The notes: generated from the sequence alone by a model not told the origin. Positions 8,697 through 18,091 are shown, numbered from the stretch's first letter. The stretch is 64,000 nucleotides of DNA from Taishania sp036758285 (GCA_036758285.1 DAIOWV010000002.1:34812-98811); one strand, 5' to 3'. A program made the numbers and translations.

Positions 8697-9905
8697 TTAT
8701 TTAGCCATAATTGTATCACAAGCTTCATTAACTGCATTTATTACTGTTTGAACTTGTTCATCAGTTAAATCATAATAAACAGGAAGTGAAATTTCATTTA
8801 CATATTTATTCCATGTTTCAGGATAATCCTCCATTTTATAGCCACGTTTTTTATATGCGGTTAATATAGGAAGAGGTTGAAAATGAACGTTTACGGAAAC
8901 ATCTTTGTCGAAAATTTCTTGCATAATTGCATCTCTTTGACTTTCTGTAGCGCCATTAATTCTCAATAAATACAAATGATAGCAAGTTTCCTTTTGATTA
9001 TCTATATATTTTGGAGTTATTGTCCATTTATTTGTTTTAAAAGCATCGTCATACAATTTGAAAATATGCTTTCTTCTATCCAAATTCTCTTGATATCGAT
9101 CTAATTCAATTAATCCAATTGCAGCTTGTAGATCGGTCATATTGCATTTGAAACCAGGTTCTTCTACATCATATCTCCAATTCCCTTTTTGAGTTTTAGC
9201 AAGCGCATCTTTAGATTGACCGTGAAGTATTAATGTGCAAAAATGCTTGTATATTTCTTCATGATTGAATTGTTCTGGCAAGTTGAAACACAATGCTCCA
9301 CCTTCTGCTGTAGTTAGGTTTTTAACTGCATGAAATGAAAAACTCGATATGTCTGCTAGACTACCGCTTCGTTTGCCATTCATTGTTGCTCCAAAACTGT
9401 GTGCAGCATCAGAAATTAATAAAATTCGACCAAGTTTACTTTGTTCTTCGGAAGAAGGCTCGAACATCGATTTTGTATCTTCCATAATAGAATATATTTT
9501 GTCATAATCACAAGGAAATCCTGCAATATCCACAGCAATTATTGCTTTGGTTTTGGGTGTGATTGCTGCTCTAATTTTTTCAGTATTAATGTTAAAGTCT
9601 TCTTCATTTAAATCGACCATTACAGGTTTTGCCCCAGCATGTATGATAACATTTGCACTTGCACAATATGTGTAAGCAGGTAAAATAATTTCATCACCTT
9701 CCTTAATGCCCCACCAGTGAAGTAAAACTTGCATTCCCATTGTCCATGAGTTGACAGCTACTGTTGTTTGACAACCACAATATTCTGTAATTCTTTTCTC
9801 AAATGTTTTTGTTCTTGGTCCTGTTGTTATCCACCCACTTTTCAAAGCAGCTGTAACTTCATCAATTACCTTTTGGTCTATTCGAGGAGGAGAAAATGGA
9901 ATCAT
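8697..9905 (-). CDS. DegT/DnrJ/EryC1/StrS-family PLP aminotransferase
   Basis: PLP-dependent sugar aminotransferase, normally acting on nucleotide-linked keto-sugars for surface polysaccharide or LPS. Visible features are the family start PFSPPRID, the PLP-phosphate loop region near residues 51-56, Asp166 in ISDAAHSFG, which contacts the PLP pyridine nitrogen, and Lys195 in SFHAVKNLTTAEGGAL, which forms the Schiff base. The length of 402 residues is normal. It is divergent from the membrane-protein gene at 10067, with a shared intergenic region of about 160 bases. The exact sugar substrate cannot be assigned; no other sugar-nucleotide genes are in the window. Confidence 0.93.
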   Translation of the reverse strand: MIPFSPPRIDQKVIDEVTAALKSGWITTGPRTKTFEKRITEYCGCQTTVAVNSWTMGMQVLLHWWGIKEGDEIILPAYTYCASANVIIHAGAKPVMVDLNEEDFNINTEKIRAAITPKTKAIIAVDIAGFPCDYDKIYSIMEDTKSMFEPSSEEQSKLGRILLISDAAHSFGATMNGKRSGSLADISSFSFHAVKNLTTAEGGALCFNLPEQFNHEEIYKHFCTLILHGQSKDALAKTQKGNWRYDVEEPGFKCNMTDLQAAIGLIELDRYQENLDRRKHIFKLYDDAFKTNKWTITPKYIDNQKETCYHLYLLRINGATESQRDAIMQEIFDKDVSVNVHFQPLPILTAYKKRGYKMEDYPETWNKYVNEISLPVYYDLTDEQVQTVINAVNEACDTIMAK

Positions 9906-10042
9906 TAATCATAAATTTTATTGGTGAAATGCGAATGTACTAATTTTCGTAATCTGGCACATAAGTTCGAGTGTCTTTTCATGTTTTTTCTTTTATAATT
10001 TATGTTACAAAGTAGAATGCTGAATAAATGTTGTAATTACTG

Positions 10043-10050
10043 TATCTTTG
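10043..10050 (+). promoter_or_regulatory. -7 element TATCTTTG
   Basis: Exact match to TAnnTTTG, 17 bases before the GTG start at 10067. No convincing -33 TTG was seen. Confidence 0.5.
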
Positions 10051-10066
10051 AAACAAATTTTAGTGT

Positions 10067-11542
10067 GTGTTAATTTGTAGTATTTGTTTTATAGTGTTTG
10101 TATTTGCTTTGTGTCGTTATGTTCCGGCATTTAGACTGCCAAACTCGTCAAAATGGACAATTTCTATAGGACTTTTAATTAAAATTATTGTAGGCTTTTT
10201 TTATTTGTATCTCTACACATATCATTATGGAGCTGGAAGTTTATCTTCGGATTCGAATGCGTATATGCAAGACAGTAAACTCTTGAATGAAGTATTTTAT
10301 AAATCTCCGAAAGCATATTTTCAATTTGTATTTGGATTAGATGATAGACAGCTGTTGATGGATTATTTATCAGAAACGACACATTGGGATTCTAGAAATT
10401 TTTTCAATGACACAAAGAATATTATTCGTTTACATTCATTCATTCACTTTTTCTCATTCAATCAAGTTGTAGTCCATTTGACGGTGGTTGTTTTTATTGC
10501 ATTGATGGGGTTAAGGTTGATTGTTGTAACACTCTCAAATTACGTAAAATTATCTCCAACACTTATATTTTATTCTCTGTTATTGATGCCGAATCTGCTG
10601 TTCTGGACTTCTGGAATATTGAAAGAACCATTGATTCTTTTCTCTTTTGGATTACTTTTCTACTCATTATTAGGTCAACTTCCTCGAATTAAAAAAGGGA
10701 TTTTATTCCTTTTATCGTTGGTTCTTTTTGCAGGGATAAAGCCTTATCTTTTATTGTGTATTCTCCCTGCAATTTTTGTTTATATACTTTTTAATCGAAT
10801 TCGCTCATTTTGGTTGGCACTTGGAACTTTAATAATTGGAGTTGTTTTAATAACGCTTTCTTTTTTAACACCATTTACGCAACCTTTAGTCAATAAAATA
10901 TCGGATCAACAATTTGATTTCATAAATATTGGTAGGGGTGGAGTGTTCGCAAGAGCTGATACGTGTGTATATATTATTTATGGTGAAAATATGCCGTATG
11001 TTGTTGTTAACGAAAAAGATTCCACTGTTTTTGTGACTAAACAAGTTATCGGACACTATATTCAACCATATAGGAAAAAAGATAAAAAAGTATGTCAAAT
11101 TTATCCCAATGAAAAACCTTGGAAATTGTACTATGATGGTGAGTTTTGTGGCAGTTATATTGAAATAAATCCAATTGAGCAATCAGGGATGCAACTGATT
11201 CGAAATATTCCGGAAGCTTTGAATAATGTTTTTTTTCGACCATTTCCCCATGATCCACCTCATACCAAAACAAAATGGATAACTATAATTGATAGTTGGG
11301 GTTTATTACTGATTTTTCTATTTGTCTCGCTTTTTTTTAGACGTAGTTTAGAAAGGCCATATTGGAATATTATTGTCGCTTTGATTGTTTTTTGTATTGT
11401 TTTGGCTCTTCTTATCGGTTGGACTACTCCAGTTTTAGGGGCAATTGTGAGGTATAAGTTGCCCATTCAGCTCGCAATGATGATAATGACATTGATAATG
11501 TTTAATCCAGAAAAAATAAAAAAATGGAAAAATACGTTTTAA
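10067..11542 (+). CDS. Unknown polytopic membrane protein, 491 aa
   Basis: About ten predicted transmembrane segments flank one large polar loop (roughly residues 280-385) that contains Cys-bearing, charged sequence. The general shape resembles membrane proteins of the glycosyltransferase/O-antigen type, but no diagnostic motif was recognised, so no function is assigned. GTG is the start because an in-frame TAG lies two codons upstream; the first helix begins almost at once (LICSICFIVFVFAL). The C-terminal ~100 residues share layout and motif spacing with the fragment at 1-450. The last 19 bases overlap the SDR gene, indicating translational coupling. Neighbouring sugar aminotransferase and SDR genes fit a surface-glycan role, by inference only. 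Confidence 0.75.
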   Translation: MLICSICFIVFVFALCRYVPAFRLPNSSKWTISIGLLIKIIVGFFYLYLYTYHYGAGSLSSDSNAYMQDSKLLNEVFYKSPKAYFQFVFGLDDRQLLMDYLSETTHWDSRNFFNDTKNIIRLHSFIHFFSFNQVVVHLTVVVFIALMGLRLIVVTLSNYVKLSPTLIFYSLLLMPNLLFWTSGILKEPLILFSFGLLFYSLLGQLPRIKKGILFLLSLVLFAGIKPYLLLCILPAIFVYILFNRIRSFWLALGTLIIGVVLITLSFLTPFTQPLVNKISDQQFDFINIGRGGVFARADTCVYIIYGENMPYVVVNEKDSTVFVTKQVIGHYIQPYRKKDKKVCQIYPNEKPWKLYYDGEFCGSYIEINPIEQSGMQLIRNIPEALNNVFFRPFPHDPPHTKTKWITIIDSWGLLLIFLFVSLFFRRSLERPYWNIIVALIVFCIVLALLIGWTTPVLGAIVRYKLPIQLAMMIMTLIMFNPEKIKKWKNTF

Positions 11543-12282
11543 TAACTGGTGCAACTTCAGGTATAGGAGAAGCGTGTGCACGAAAATTTGCAGATAATGG
11601 ATATTCTGTAATTCTTACAGGAAGAAGACAGGAAAGATTAACTTCATTATCGAATGAACTTCAACTAAAAGGTGTGAAAGTTATAACGTTATGTTTTGAT
11701 GTAAGAATTTTGGATGAGGTTGAAAAAGCGATAAATTCACTCTCAGATGAAGTTAAAAATTCCATAGCTATTTTGATTAACAATGCAGGTTTAGCGGCTG
11801 GAAGAGAAAATATTGATCAAGGTGATGTCGCTGATTGGGACCAAATGATTGATACCAACATTAAAGGATTGTTGTATGTGTCCAAAAATGTCATACCTTT
11901 CATGAAGGTGAATCAAACAGGACATATTTTTAATATTGGAAGTATTGCAGGAAAAGAAGTTTATCCAATGGGGAATGTTTATTGTGCAACAAAACATGCC
12001 GTTGATGCCCTTTCTAGAGGAATGCGAATTGATTTGGTAAATGATAATATAAAAGTGACAAATATTGCCCCAGGTGCAGTTGATACAGAATTTTCAATTG
12101 TTCGATACAAAGGTGATTTAGAGAAGGTTGCAGCCACTTATGATGGATTCGAACCTTTGATTGCAAATGATATTGCAGAAACAATCTATTTTGTCGCAAG
12201 TTGTCCTCAACATGTAACAATTAATGATTTGGTGATTATGCCTACAGCACAAGCTAGTGCAACAGTTTTTAATCGAAATTAA
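11524..12282 (+). CDS. Short-chain dehydrogenase/reductase (YdfG-like)
   Basis: Classical NAD(P)-dependent SDR oxidoreductase. Motifs: TGATSGIG cofactor loop (8-15), an arginine pair after the second strand (GRRQERL) favouring NADP, NNAG (86-89), catalytic Ser140 in NIGSIAG, Tyr153 and Lys157 in YCATKHAV, and a PGAVDTEF segment. Overall it is closest in character to the YdfG/serine 3-dehydrogenase group (3-hydroxy acids), 252 residues. It overlaps the preceding membrane-protein gene by 19 bases and abuts the following lipoprotein gene, so the three are likely one operon. The substrate is uncertain. Confidence 0.93.
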   Translation: MEKYVLITGATSGIGEACARKFADNGYSVILTGRRQERLTSLSNELQLKGVKVITLCFDVRILDEVEKAINSLSDEVKNSIAILINNAGLAAGRENIDQGDVADWDQMIDTNIKGLLYVSKNVIPFMKVNQTGHIFNIGSIAGKEVYPMGNVYCATKHAVDALSRGMRIDLVNDNIKVTNIAPGAVDTEFSIVRYKGDLEKVAATYDGFEPLIANDIAETIYFVASCPQHVTINDLVIMPTAQASATVFNRN

Positions 12283-12293
12283 TGTTCTATATT

Positions 12294-12578
12294 ATGAAAA
12301 GGACGGTTCTTCTCTTTCTTTTGGGTTTCATTATTATGCTTTCATGTAATAAAGAAAATGACAAGAAAGTAACAGTTATTCGAGATTGTACAGGGACGTA
12401 TTTACAAATCAATAATAACGAATACAAAGTTTGCAATCCAGAGAAAATCAAAAATTATATTCACGGAACGACAATCGTTGCTTCCTATAGAATTACATCT
12501 AACTGCAAGGAAAATTCTTTTGCTTGTCAATTATATCACCCATTTAAAGACTATGTAAAGATTAATAGAGTGAAATAA
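12294..12578 (+). CDS. Small lipoprotein, 94 aa
   Basis: Lipoprotein signal peptide with an IIMLSC lipobox; the mature part is about 77 residues, polar, with four further cysteines that could form disulfides. The start is ambiguous. An ATG at 12282 overlaps the SDR stop (TAATG) and adds four residues (MFYI), but the ATG at 12294 gives a more usual MKRTVLL signal start and is preferred. The family is not recognised. It is last in the 10067-12578 operon. No strong terminator follows; an imperfect hairpin at about 12577-12610 could serve both this gene and the convergent aldolase gene. Confidence 0.75.
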   Translation: MKRTVLLFLLGFIIMLSCNKENDKKVTVIRDCTGTYLQINNNEYKVCNPEKIKNYIHGTTIVASYRITSNCKENSFACQLYHPFKDYVKINRVK

Positions 12579-12622
12579 GCCACACGCCTTTTAGTTTCGA
12601 CATGTGACTTATTATTCTTGTT

Positions 12623-13279
12623 CTATTGATTTCCTTTAGCGTGATCTGCTAAGAATTGCTCTAAACCTTTGTCAGTTAAAGGGTGACTAGCCAAAGCCTT
12701 GATAGCTTTTAATGGCCCTGTCATTACATCTGAACCAATTTCAGCACAGTGTATAATGTGTATTGGATGACGAACAGAAGCTGCTAATATTTCAGTATCA
12801 AACAAATAATTGTTATAAATTGTTCTGATTTGAGCAATTAAATCAATTCCATCAAATGAAATATCATCAAGTCTACCTAAAAATGGAGAAATGTAAGTAG
12901 CTCCAGCTTTTGCAGCTAATAAAGCTTGTCCAGCTGAAAAAATCAACGTACAATTTGTTTTAATTCCCTTAGAAGAGAAATATTTAATAGCCTTAATTCC
13001 TTCAGGAATCATGGGAATTTTTACAACTATATTTTTATGAAGTGCAGCCAATTCCTCACCTTCTTTGATCATTCCTTCAAAATTGGTAGAAATAACTTCA
13101 GCGGATACAGGTCCATCTACAATTTTGCAGATTTCAACATAATGATTTAGAATGTTTTGTGTGCCAGTTATTCCTTCTTTTGCCATTAGTGAAGGATTGG
13201 TAGTTACACCATCTAATATCCCTAAGTCATTCGCTTCTTTAATTTCGTCTAAATTGGCGGTGTCGATAAAAAACTTCAT
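12623..13279 (-). CDS. fsa: Transaldolase / fructose-6-phosphate aldolase family protein
   Basis: Small class I aldolase of the TalC/FSA/transaldolase type, 218 residues, acting in the pentose-phosphate network or splitting fructose 6-phosphate. The N-terminus MKFFIDTANLDEI carries Asp6, and Lys87 in VVKIPM is the Schiff-base residue; TTNPSL (26-31) and the SPFLGRLDD motif are family hallmarks. Distinguishing transaldolase from FSA activity from sequence alone is unreliable in this short subfamily. Its own promoter lies upstream at 13307-13333. Convergent with the small lipoprotein gene. Confidence 0.9.
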   Translation of the reverse strand: MKFFIDTANLDEIKEANDLGILDGVTTNPSLMAKEGITGTQNILNHYVEICKIVDGPVSAEVISTNFEGMIKEGEELAALHKNIVVKIPMIPEGIKAIKYFSSKGIKTNCTLIFSAGQALLAAKAGATYISPFLGRLDDISFDGIDLIAQIRTIYNNYLFDTEILAASVRHPIHIIHCAEIGSDVMTGPLKAIKALASHPLTDKGLEQFLADHAKGNQ

Positions 13280-13306
13280 ACGATTTCTTTATTTTAAGAT
13301 TCTAAA

Positions 13307-13333
13307 CAAAAATATAGAAACTTTTTAAATCAA
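13307..13333 (-). promoter_or_regulatory. Promoter of the aldolase gene (TTG-N16-TATTTTTG)
   Basis: On the minus strand TTG (13333-13331) and TATTTTTG (13314-13307) are 16 bases apart. The ATG at 13279 is 28 bases past the -7 G. A second TATATTTG on the same strand lies at 13478-13471. Confidence 0.5.
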
Positions 13334-13493
13334 TTGGAAGAACTTTATTTTTTAGATATTTATTAAAATAATAATTGAAATGTTCATATAAAACAAATCA
13401 ATACTCAAATTTAAAGCTGTTTTGAAAGAATATTATTCTTATAACTAATACTTTATATATATTGATGGTGCAAATATAAAACTTGAAATAATC

Positions 13494-14339
13494 ATGCGGT
13501 TTCTTATATTATTCATTTTATGCATATTTAACTTGCAGATTCTTGCTGCACAAGAAGATAAAACTCCATTCAGACGACATTTTTTAGAAATTGCTCCAGC
13601 GACATTGAACCTTAAAAGAGGTGTGAATTTGCATCATCATTTAGAATATCGTTTTCTTATTACTCCTCGATTTTATCTGAACGCAACAACTAATGGCGCA
13701 CTATTTAAACGATTGGATTACAGTGGTCGATCTAGTTTTCCAGGTATTCGTCCTTTGTTTAACGAGAGTTCGTTGGTTGTTGGTTATCAACATGCTTTCC
13801 AACAGTTAACAGAAACGAATCGAAAAGTAAATTTAATTGGGATAGATATTGGTTATCATTACATACAATATAGTGCCAATCCAATTGATTGGGAGTATGA
13901 TATCATTGATACAACTGATATTGGTTTTAGAAGAATAGGAGGTTTTCGTGTTCATTCTTTGAAAGCAGGATTGACGTATCAACACATTGTTTATTCTGAA
14001 GATAAGAATAAACCTGCTATACTTTTTAGACATTTTCTTTCAACTTCCGTTCTTTATGGTCTAGATTTTCAACAGACAACTTATATATCAATATCTCCTT
14101 ATTCTTCTGTTAAAGCAGAAAATTTAGTTGGGAATACTTGGAAAAATAGAAATGGATTTAAAATCGAATACACGTTTCAGCATTATCTCTCTAAAAGAAT
14201 AGGATTACTATATGGCCTCCACTTTACATGGTCTCCTTGGGTTGATTATTCTCCCAATGATAAATATTTTGTACCAAGAGGTGGAGAGATGAACACTCCT
14301 AATTCTTTTAGTTTTCGAGTTGGTATTACATTTCAATGA
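13494..14339 (+). CDS. Unknown exported protein, probable outer-membrane barrel
   Basis: Signal peptide (MRFLILFILCIFNLQILAAQ) followed by about 260 residues with alternating hydrophobic/polar strands, many aromatic residues and a C-terminal ...FSFRVGITFQ ending in a hydrophobic/aromatic pattern, typical of small beta-barrel outer-membrane proteins. No family motif was recognised. It is flanked by opposite-strand fsa and by a long non-coding stretch before acnB, so it seems monocistronic. Confidence 0.75.
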   Translation: MRFLILFILCIFNLQILAAQEDKTPFRRHFLEIAPATLNLKRGVNLHHHLEYRFLITPRFYLNATTNGALFKRLDYSGRSSFPGIRPLFNESSLVVGYQHAFQQLTETNRKVNLIGIDIGYHYIQYSANPIDWEYDIIDTTDIGFRRIGGFRVHSLKAGLTYQHIVYSEDKNKPAILFRHFLSTSVLYGLDFQQTTYISISPYSSVKAENLVGNTWKNRNGFKIEYTFQHYLSKRIGLLYGLHFTWSPWVDYSPNDKYFVPRGGEMNTPNSFSFRVGITFQ

Positions 14340-14761
14340 GTATGTAATTGAAAGCTTTATTCCTAATTTTAATTAGATCTTAACATGTTTTATTTCAATG
14401 CGATATATACTGAATGTTAAGCCGTTTTTATTCTGAAATACAAAAATCTTGTTTTGAATAATTCTAAATTAACATTTTTATAGTTTTTTATGTAAACTTT
14501 CCGTTAACGAACTTGTTGAAACTATTCAAAATGTGTAATTTTGCGGAACTTAAAATTTAATCTATTTACGAGTAGTAATAGTGTTCGATTAGATCTAAAT
14601 AAGGAAGTGTAAACTTGATTAAAAAATAAACTTTTCTCAAAAAAGTAAATTGAATAATCAGAAAATCATTTTCTTTTAAAATTTAATTTTCAGTTAGACA
14701 AGTAAAGTAAATAATTGATTATTTTTTAAAAAAGAACAAATAACATTGAAAGGTTTCTATT
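14340..14761. other. 422-base intergenic region upstream of acnB
   Basis: No coding frame. It contains a promoter match at 14513-14543 that would give acnB a 5' leader of about 210 bases. The leader is very A/T-rich and has no riboswitch signature that I recognise. Confidence 0.6.
14513..14543 (+). promoter_or_regulatory. acnB promoter (TTG-N20-TAATTTTG)
   Basis: TTG (14513-14515, or the overlapping 14516-14518) and TAATTTTG (14536-14543), followed by CGG, match the Bacteroidota -33/-7 pattern at 20- (or 17-) base spacing. The acnB ATG is more than 200 bases further on. Confidence 0.55.
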
Positions 14762-17527
14762 ATGAATATTTACAACGAGTACATCCAAGAAATTGAAGAG
14801 AGAAAAGGGCAGGGGTTACATCCAAAACCTATTGATGGAGCAGAATTAGTTAGTGCACTTATCGAACAAATAAAGGATTTAGGAAATGAATACCGTTCGG
14901 ATTCTTTAAAGTTTTTCATTTACAACACATTACCTGGAACAACTCCAGCTGCAGGTGTTAAAGCTAAATTTTTAAAGGAAATTATTTTGGGTGAAGTAAC
15001 AGTTGCTGAAATTTCAATAGATTTCGCTTTTGAATTGTTATCACACATGAAGGGAGGACCTTCAATCAACGTTTTATTAGATATCGCTTTGGCGAATGAT
15101 GTTGAAAAAGCACATAAAGCAGCTGAAGTATTAAAAACACAAGTTTTCTTATATGATGCTGATACTGATCGTTTGAAAGAAGCTTATAAAGCAGGTAATA
15201 CAATTGCTAAAGATATATTAGAGAGCTATGCAAAAGCAGAATTCTTTACAAAATTACCAGATGTAGCAGAGGAAATTAAGGTTGTAACTTATATTGCTGC
15301 TGAAGGTGATATTTCCACCGATTTATTGTCTCCAGGAAATCAAGCACATTCTCGTTCTGATCGTGAATTACATGGGCAATGTATGATCACCCCTGCTGCA
15401 CAACAAGAAATCAGAGATTTACAGGCAAAACATCCAGATGCTAGCGTAATGCTTATTGCCGAAAAAGGTACAATGGGCGTTGGTTCATCACGTATGTCGG
15501 GTGTAAACAATGTAGCGTTATGGACAGGTAAACAAGCTTCTCCTTACGTTCCGTTTGTTAATATTGCTCCAATTGTTGCAGGAACAAATGGTATTTCTCC
15601 AATTTTCTTAACAACGGTAGATGTTACCGGTGGTATTGGTATCGATCTTCAAAACTGGGTTAAGAAAACAGATTCTGAAGGAAATGTAGTGCGTAACGAA
15701 AACGGTGATATCGTTCTAGAACAAACTTACTCAGTTGAAACAGGTACAGTTTTAACAATCAATACAAAAACTAAAAAATTATACAACGGCGATAAAGAGT
15801 TGAAAGATATTTCTAAATCTTTCACACCTCAAAAATTAGAGTTTATCAAAGCTGGTGGTTCTTATGCCATCGTTTTTGGTAAAAAAATCCAAACATTTGC
15901 TGCTAAAACTTTGGGAATTAATGCTCCATTAGTATTTGCTCCAGCAAAAGAGGTTATCAAAGAGGGAGTTGGTTTAACGGCTGTTGAAAAAATATTTAAT
16001 CGCAATGCAGTAGGTGTAGCTGAAGGAAAAGTATTACATGCTGGTTCTGATGTTCGTGTAGAAGTAAACATTGTAGGTTCTCAAGATACAACAGGTTTAA
16101 TGACTGCTCAAGAGTTAGAATCGATGGCTGCCACAGTAATTTCTCCAATTGTTGATGGAGCTTATCAGTCTGGTTGTCATACTGCATCTGTTTGGGATAA
16201 AAAAGCACAAGCTAACATTCCTAAATTGATGAAGTTCATGAATGAGTTTGGTGTGATTACTGCACGTGACCCTAAAGGCGAATATCATTCGATGACAGAC
16301 GTTATTCACAAAGTATTGAATGACATTACTATTGATGAGTGGGCTGTTATTATTGGTGGTGACTCTCATACACGTATGTCAAAAGGTGTGGCTTTTGGTG
16401 CCGATTCAGGTACAGTAGCTTTAGCTTTAGCGACTGGAGAAGCTTCAATGCCAATTCCTGAATCTGTTAAAGTAACTTTCAAAGGAAGCATGAAAGAACA
16501 CATGGATTTCCGTGATGTAGTGCATGCTACGCAATTACAAATGTTGCAACAATTTGATGGAGAAAACGTTTTTCAAGGTCGCATTATTGAGGTACATATC
16601 GGTACTTTATTGGCAGATCAGGCATTTACGTTTACGGACTGGACTGCAGAAATGAAAGCAAAAGCTTCTATCTGTATTTCTCAGGACGATACGTTAATCC
16701 AATCGTTGGAAATTGCTAAATCTCGTATCGGTATCATGATTGAGAAGGGTATGGATAATCATAACCAAGTTTTACAAGGTTTAATTAATAAAGCAAATAA
16801 ACGTATCGAGGAAATTCGTAGTGGTGAAAAACCAGCGTTACAACCAGATGCTGATGCTAAATATTATGCTGAAGTATTAGTTGATTTGGATATCATCGAT
16901 GAACCAATGATTGCCGATCCAGATGTAAACAATGCAGATGTTTCTAAAAGATATACGCATGATACAATTCGTGATTTAACATATTATGGTGGTGATAAGA
17001 AAGTAGATCTTGGTTTCGTAGGTTCTTGTATGGTTCACAAAGATGACTTAAAAATCGTTTCTCAAATGTTGAAAAATGTAGAGGAATTGAATGGTAAAGT
17101 TGAATTTAAAGCTCCTTTAGTTGTTGCTGCTCCGACATATAACATTATTGATGAATTGAAATCAGAAGGAGATTGGGAATATCTACAAAAGTATTCAGGA
17201 TTTGAATTTAGCGATGCATTACCAAAAAGTGTAGCACGTACTGAATATGAAAACATCATGTATTTAGAGCGTCCAGGTTGTAATCTTTGTATGGGTAACC
17301 AAGAGAAAGCTGAAAAAGGAGATACTGTTATGGCTACATCTACTCGTTTATTTCAAGGACGTGTAGTAGAAGACAGAGATGGTAAAAAAGGTGAGTCGTT
17401 GTTAGCGTCAACACCTGTTGTTGTTCTTTCAGCAATTTTGGGTAGAATCCCATCAATTGAAGAATACAAGGCTGCTGTAAAAGGAATTAATTTAACAAAG
17501 TTTACACCAATTTCAATTAGTAAATAA
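14762..17527 (+). CDS. acnB: AcnB, bifunctional aconitate hydratase 2 / 2-methylisocitrate dehydratase
   Basis: [4Fe-4S] enzyme isomerising citrate to isocitrate in the TCA cycle; AcnB types also dehydrate 2-methylisocitrate. Domain order is the AcnB one: an alpha-helical HEAT-like N-terminal domain (about 1-160), then the swivel domain (EKGTMGVGSSRMSGVNN), then the three catalytic domains. The cluster cysteines are Cys756 (GSCMVH), Cys840 and Cys843 (GCNLCMG). At 921 residues it is slightly longer than the E. coli enzyme. A second aconitase (AcnA type) is encoded at 24485-26758. The predicted leader of ~210 bases leaves room for post-transcriptional control, but no structure was identified. 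Confidence 0.97.
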   Translation: MNIYNEYIQEIEERKGQGLHPKPIDGAELVSALIEQIKDLGNEYRSDSLKFFIYNTLPGTTPAAGVKAKFLKEIILGEVTVAEISIDFAFELLSHMKGGPSINVLLDIALANDVEKAHKAAEVLKTQVFLYDADTDRLKEAYKAGNTIAKDILESYAKAEFFTKLPDVAEEIKVVTYIAAEGDISTDLLSPGNQAHSRSDRELHGQCMITPAAQQEIRDLQAKHPDASVMLIAEKGTMGVGSSRMSGVNNVALWTGKQASPYVPFVNIAPIVAGTNGISPIFLTTVDVTGGIGIDLQNWVKKTDSEGNVVRNENGDIVLEQTYSVETGTVLTINTKTKKLYNGDKELKDISKSFTPQKLEFIKAGGSYAIVFGKKIQTFAAKTLGINAPLVFAPAKEVIKEGVGLTAVEKIFNRNAVGVAEGKVLHAGSDVRVEVNIVGSQDTTGLMTAQELESMAATVISPIVDGAYQSGCHTASVWDKKAQANIPKLMKFMNEFGVITARDPKGEYHSMTDVIHKVLNDITIDEWAVIIGGDSHTRMSKGVAFGADSGTVALALATGEASMPIPESVKVTFKGSMKEHMDFRDVVHATQLQMLQQFDGENVFQGRIIEVHIGTLLADQAFTFTDWTAEMKAKASICISQDDTLIQSLEIAKSRIGIMIEKGMDNHNQVLQGLINKANKRIEEIRSGEKPALQPDADAKYYAEVLVDLDIIDEPMIADPDVNNADVSKRYTHDTIRDLTYYGGDKKVDLGFVGSCMVHKDDLKIVSQMLKNVEELNGKVEFKAPLVVAAPTYNIIDELKSEGDWEYLQKYSGFEFSDALPKSVARTEYENIMYLERPGCNLCMGNQEKAEKGDTVMATSTRLFQGRVVEDRDGKKGESLLASTPVVVLSAILGRIPSIEEYKAAVKGINLTKFTPISISK

Positions 17528-17550
17528 GTTATCTAATTAATAACAATATC

Positions 17551-17582
17551 AAAACCGATGAAGTAAAAACTTTATCGGTTTT
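17551..17582. terminator. Bidirectional terminator between acnB and the YchJ-family gene
   Basis: 14-bp stem with one G-U pair (17551-17564 with 17569-17582) and an AAAA loop, followed by T on the plus strand and by TTTTGATATTG on the minus. It sits between convergent genes. The AAAACCGATGAAG arm is shared with the hairpin at 2269-2300. Confidence 0.85.
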
Positions 17583-17591
17583 TTTGTAATA

Positions 17592-17966
17592 TTATTTGTG
17601 TTTACCAGAAAAATAATACCAACGTTGATTTATCTTTTTGAACGTTGATAATTCATGATGAACATGATGAATTCCGTTTGGATCAGTGTAGTATGCTTTA
17701 AATTCAACTTTATGTACATCGGAGTTATTGAAAATTTCTAATGATGTCCATAGGTTATTTTCCCCCCATTCAGTCATTTCTTCAATATCATGTAGATAAC
17801 GTTTTGAAGGATGAGTTGTTTCCATTAAATACTCTCCATTTGAAATGGCATAAGCTGAATATCTAGAACGCATTAATGTTTCAGCTGTTAGAGGAAATTC
17901 TTTTCCTAAATGAAACGGTTCACAACAATCAGAATATTTTTTTTCAGAACAACAAGGACAAATCAT
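17592..17966 (-). CDS. YchJ-family protein with N-terminal SEC-C zinc motif
   Basis: Short protein of 124 residues from the ATG at 17966; a longer TTG-started frame to 18017 is less likely because homologues start close to the Cys motif. The N-terminus CPCCSEKKYSDCCEPFH is a SEC-C-type metal-binding motif (CxC/CxxC...CC/CH), followed by the YchJ domain with LMRSRYSAYA and a TxHP motif; the rest is an NTF2-like fold with aromatic residues near the end (RWYYFSGKH). Biochemical function of YchJ is not known. Convergent with acnB. Confidence 0.85.
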   Translation of the reverse strand: MICPCCSEKKYSDCCEPFHLGKEFPLTAETLMRSRYSAYAISNGEYLMETTHPSKRYLHDIEEMTEWGENNLWTSLEIFNNSDVHKVEFKAYYTDPNGIHHVHHELSTFKKINQRWYYFSGKHK

Positions 17967-18064
17967 GCAACGTAATTTTGCGGTAAAATAACGAATTATA
18001 TTTTGACTTTGGGGCAATTAAAAGTAAGTAATAATCTAATTTAAACCAACTCTCTATAAATAAA

Positions 18065-18091
18065 ATAGGCCGACCTATATGGCCAGCCTAT
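18065..18091 (-). terminator. Putative terminator after the T9SS cargo gene
   Basis: Imperfect hairpin: ATAGGC (18065-18070) pairs with GCCTAT (18086-18091), with an inner CC/GG pair around TATAT. On the minus strand it is followed by T-rich TATTTTATTT. It lies 25 bases past the stop of the 18116-22426 gene. Confidence 0.5.

Noticed and set aside
12577..12610. Terminator between the small lipoprotein and aldolase genes
   Set aside because: The pairing is imperfect (two mismatches in nine) with no strong T-run; too weak to list.
17973..17980. Plus-strand TAATTTTG inside the YchJ upstream region
   Set aside because: It faces a long minus-strand gene with no plus-strand gene start behind it; a chance match in A/T-rich DNA.
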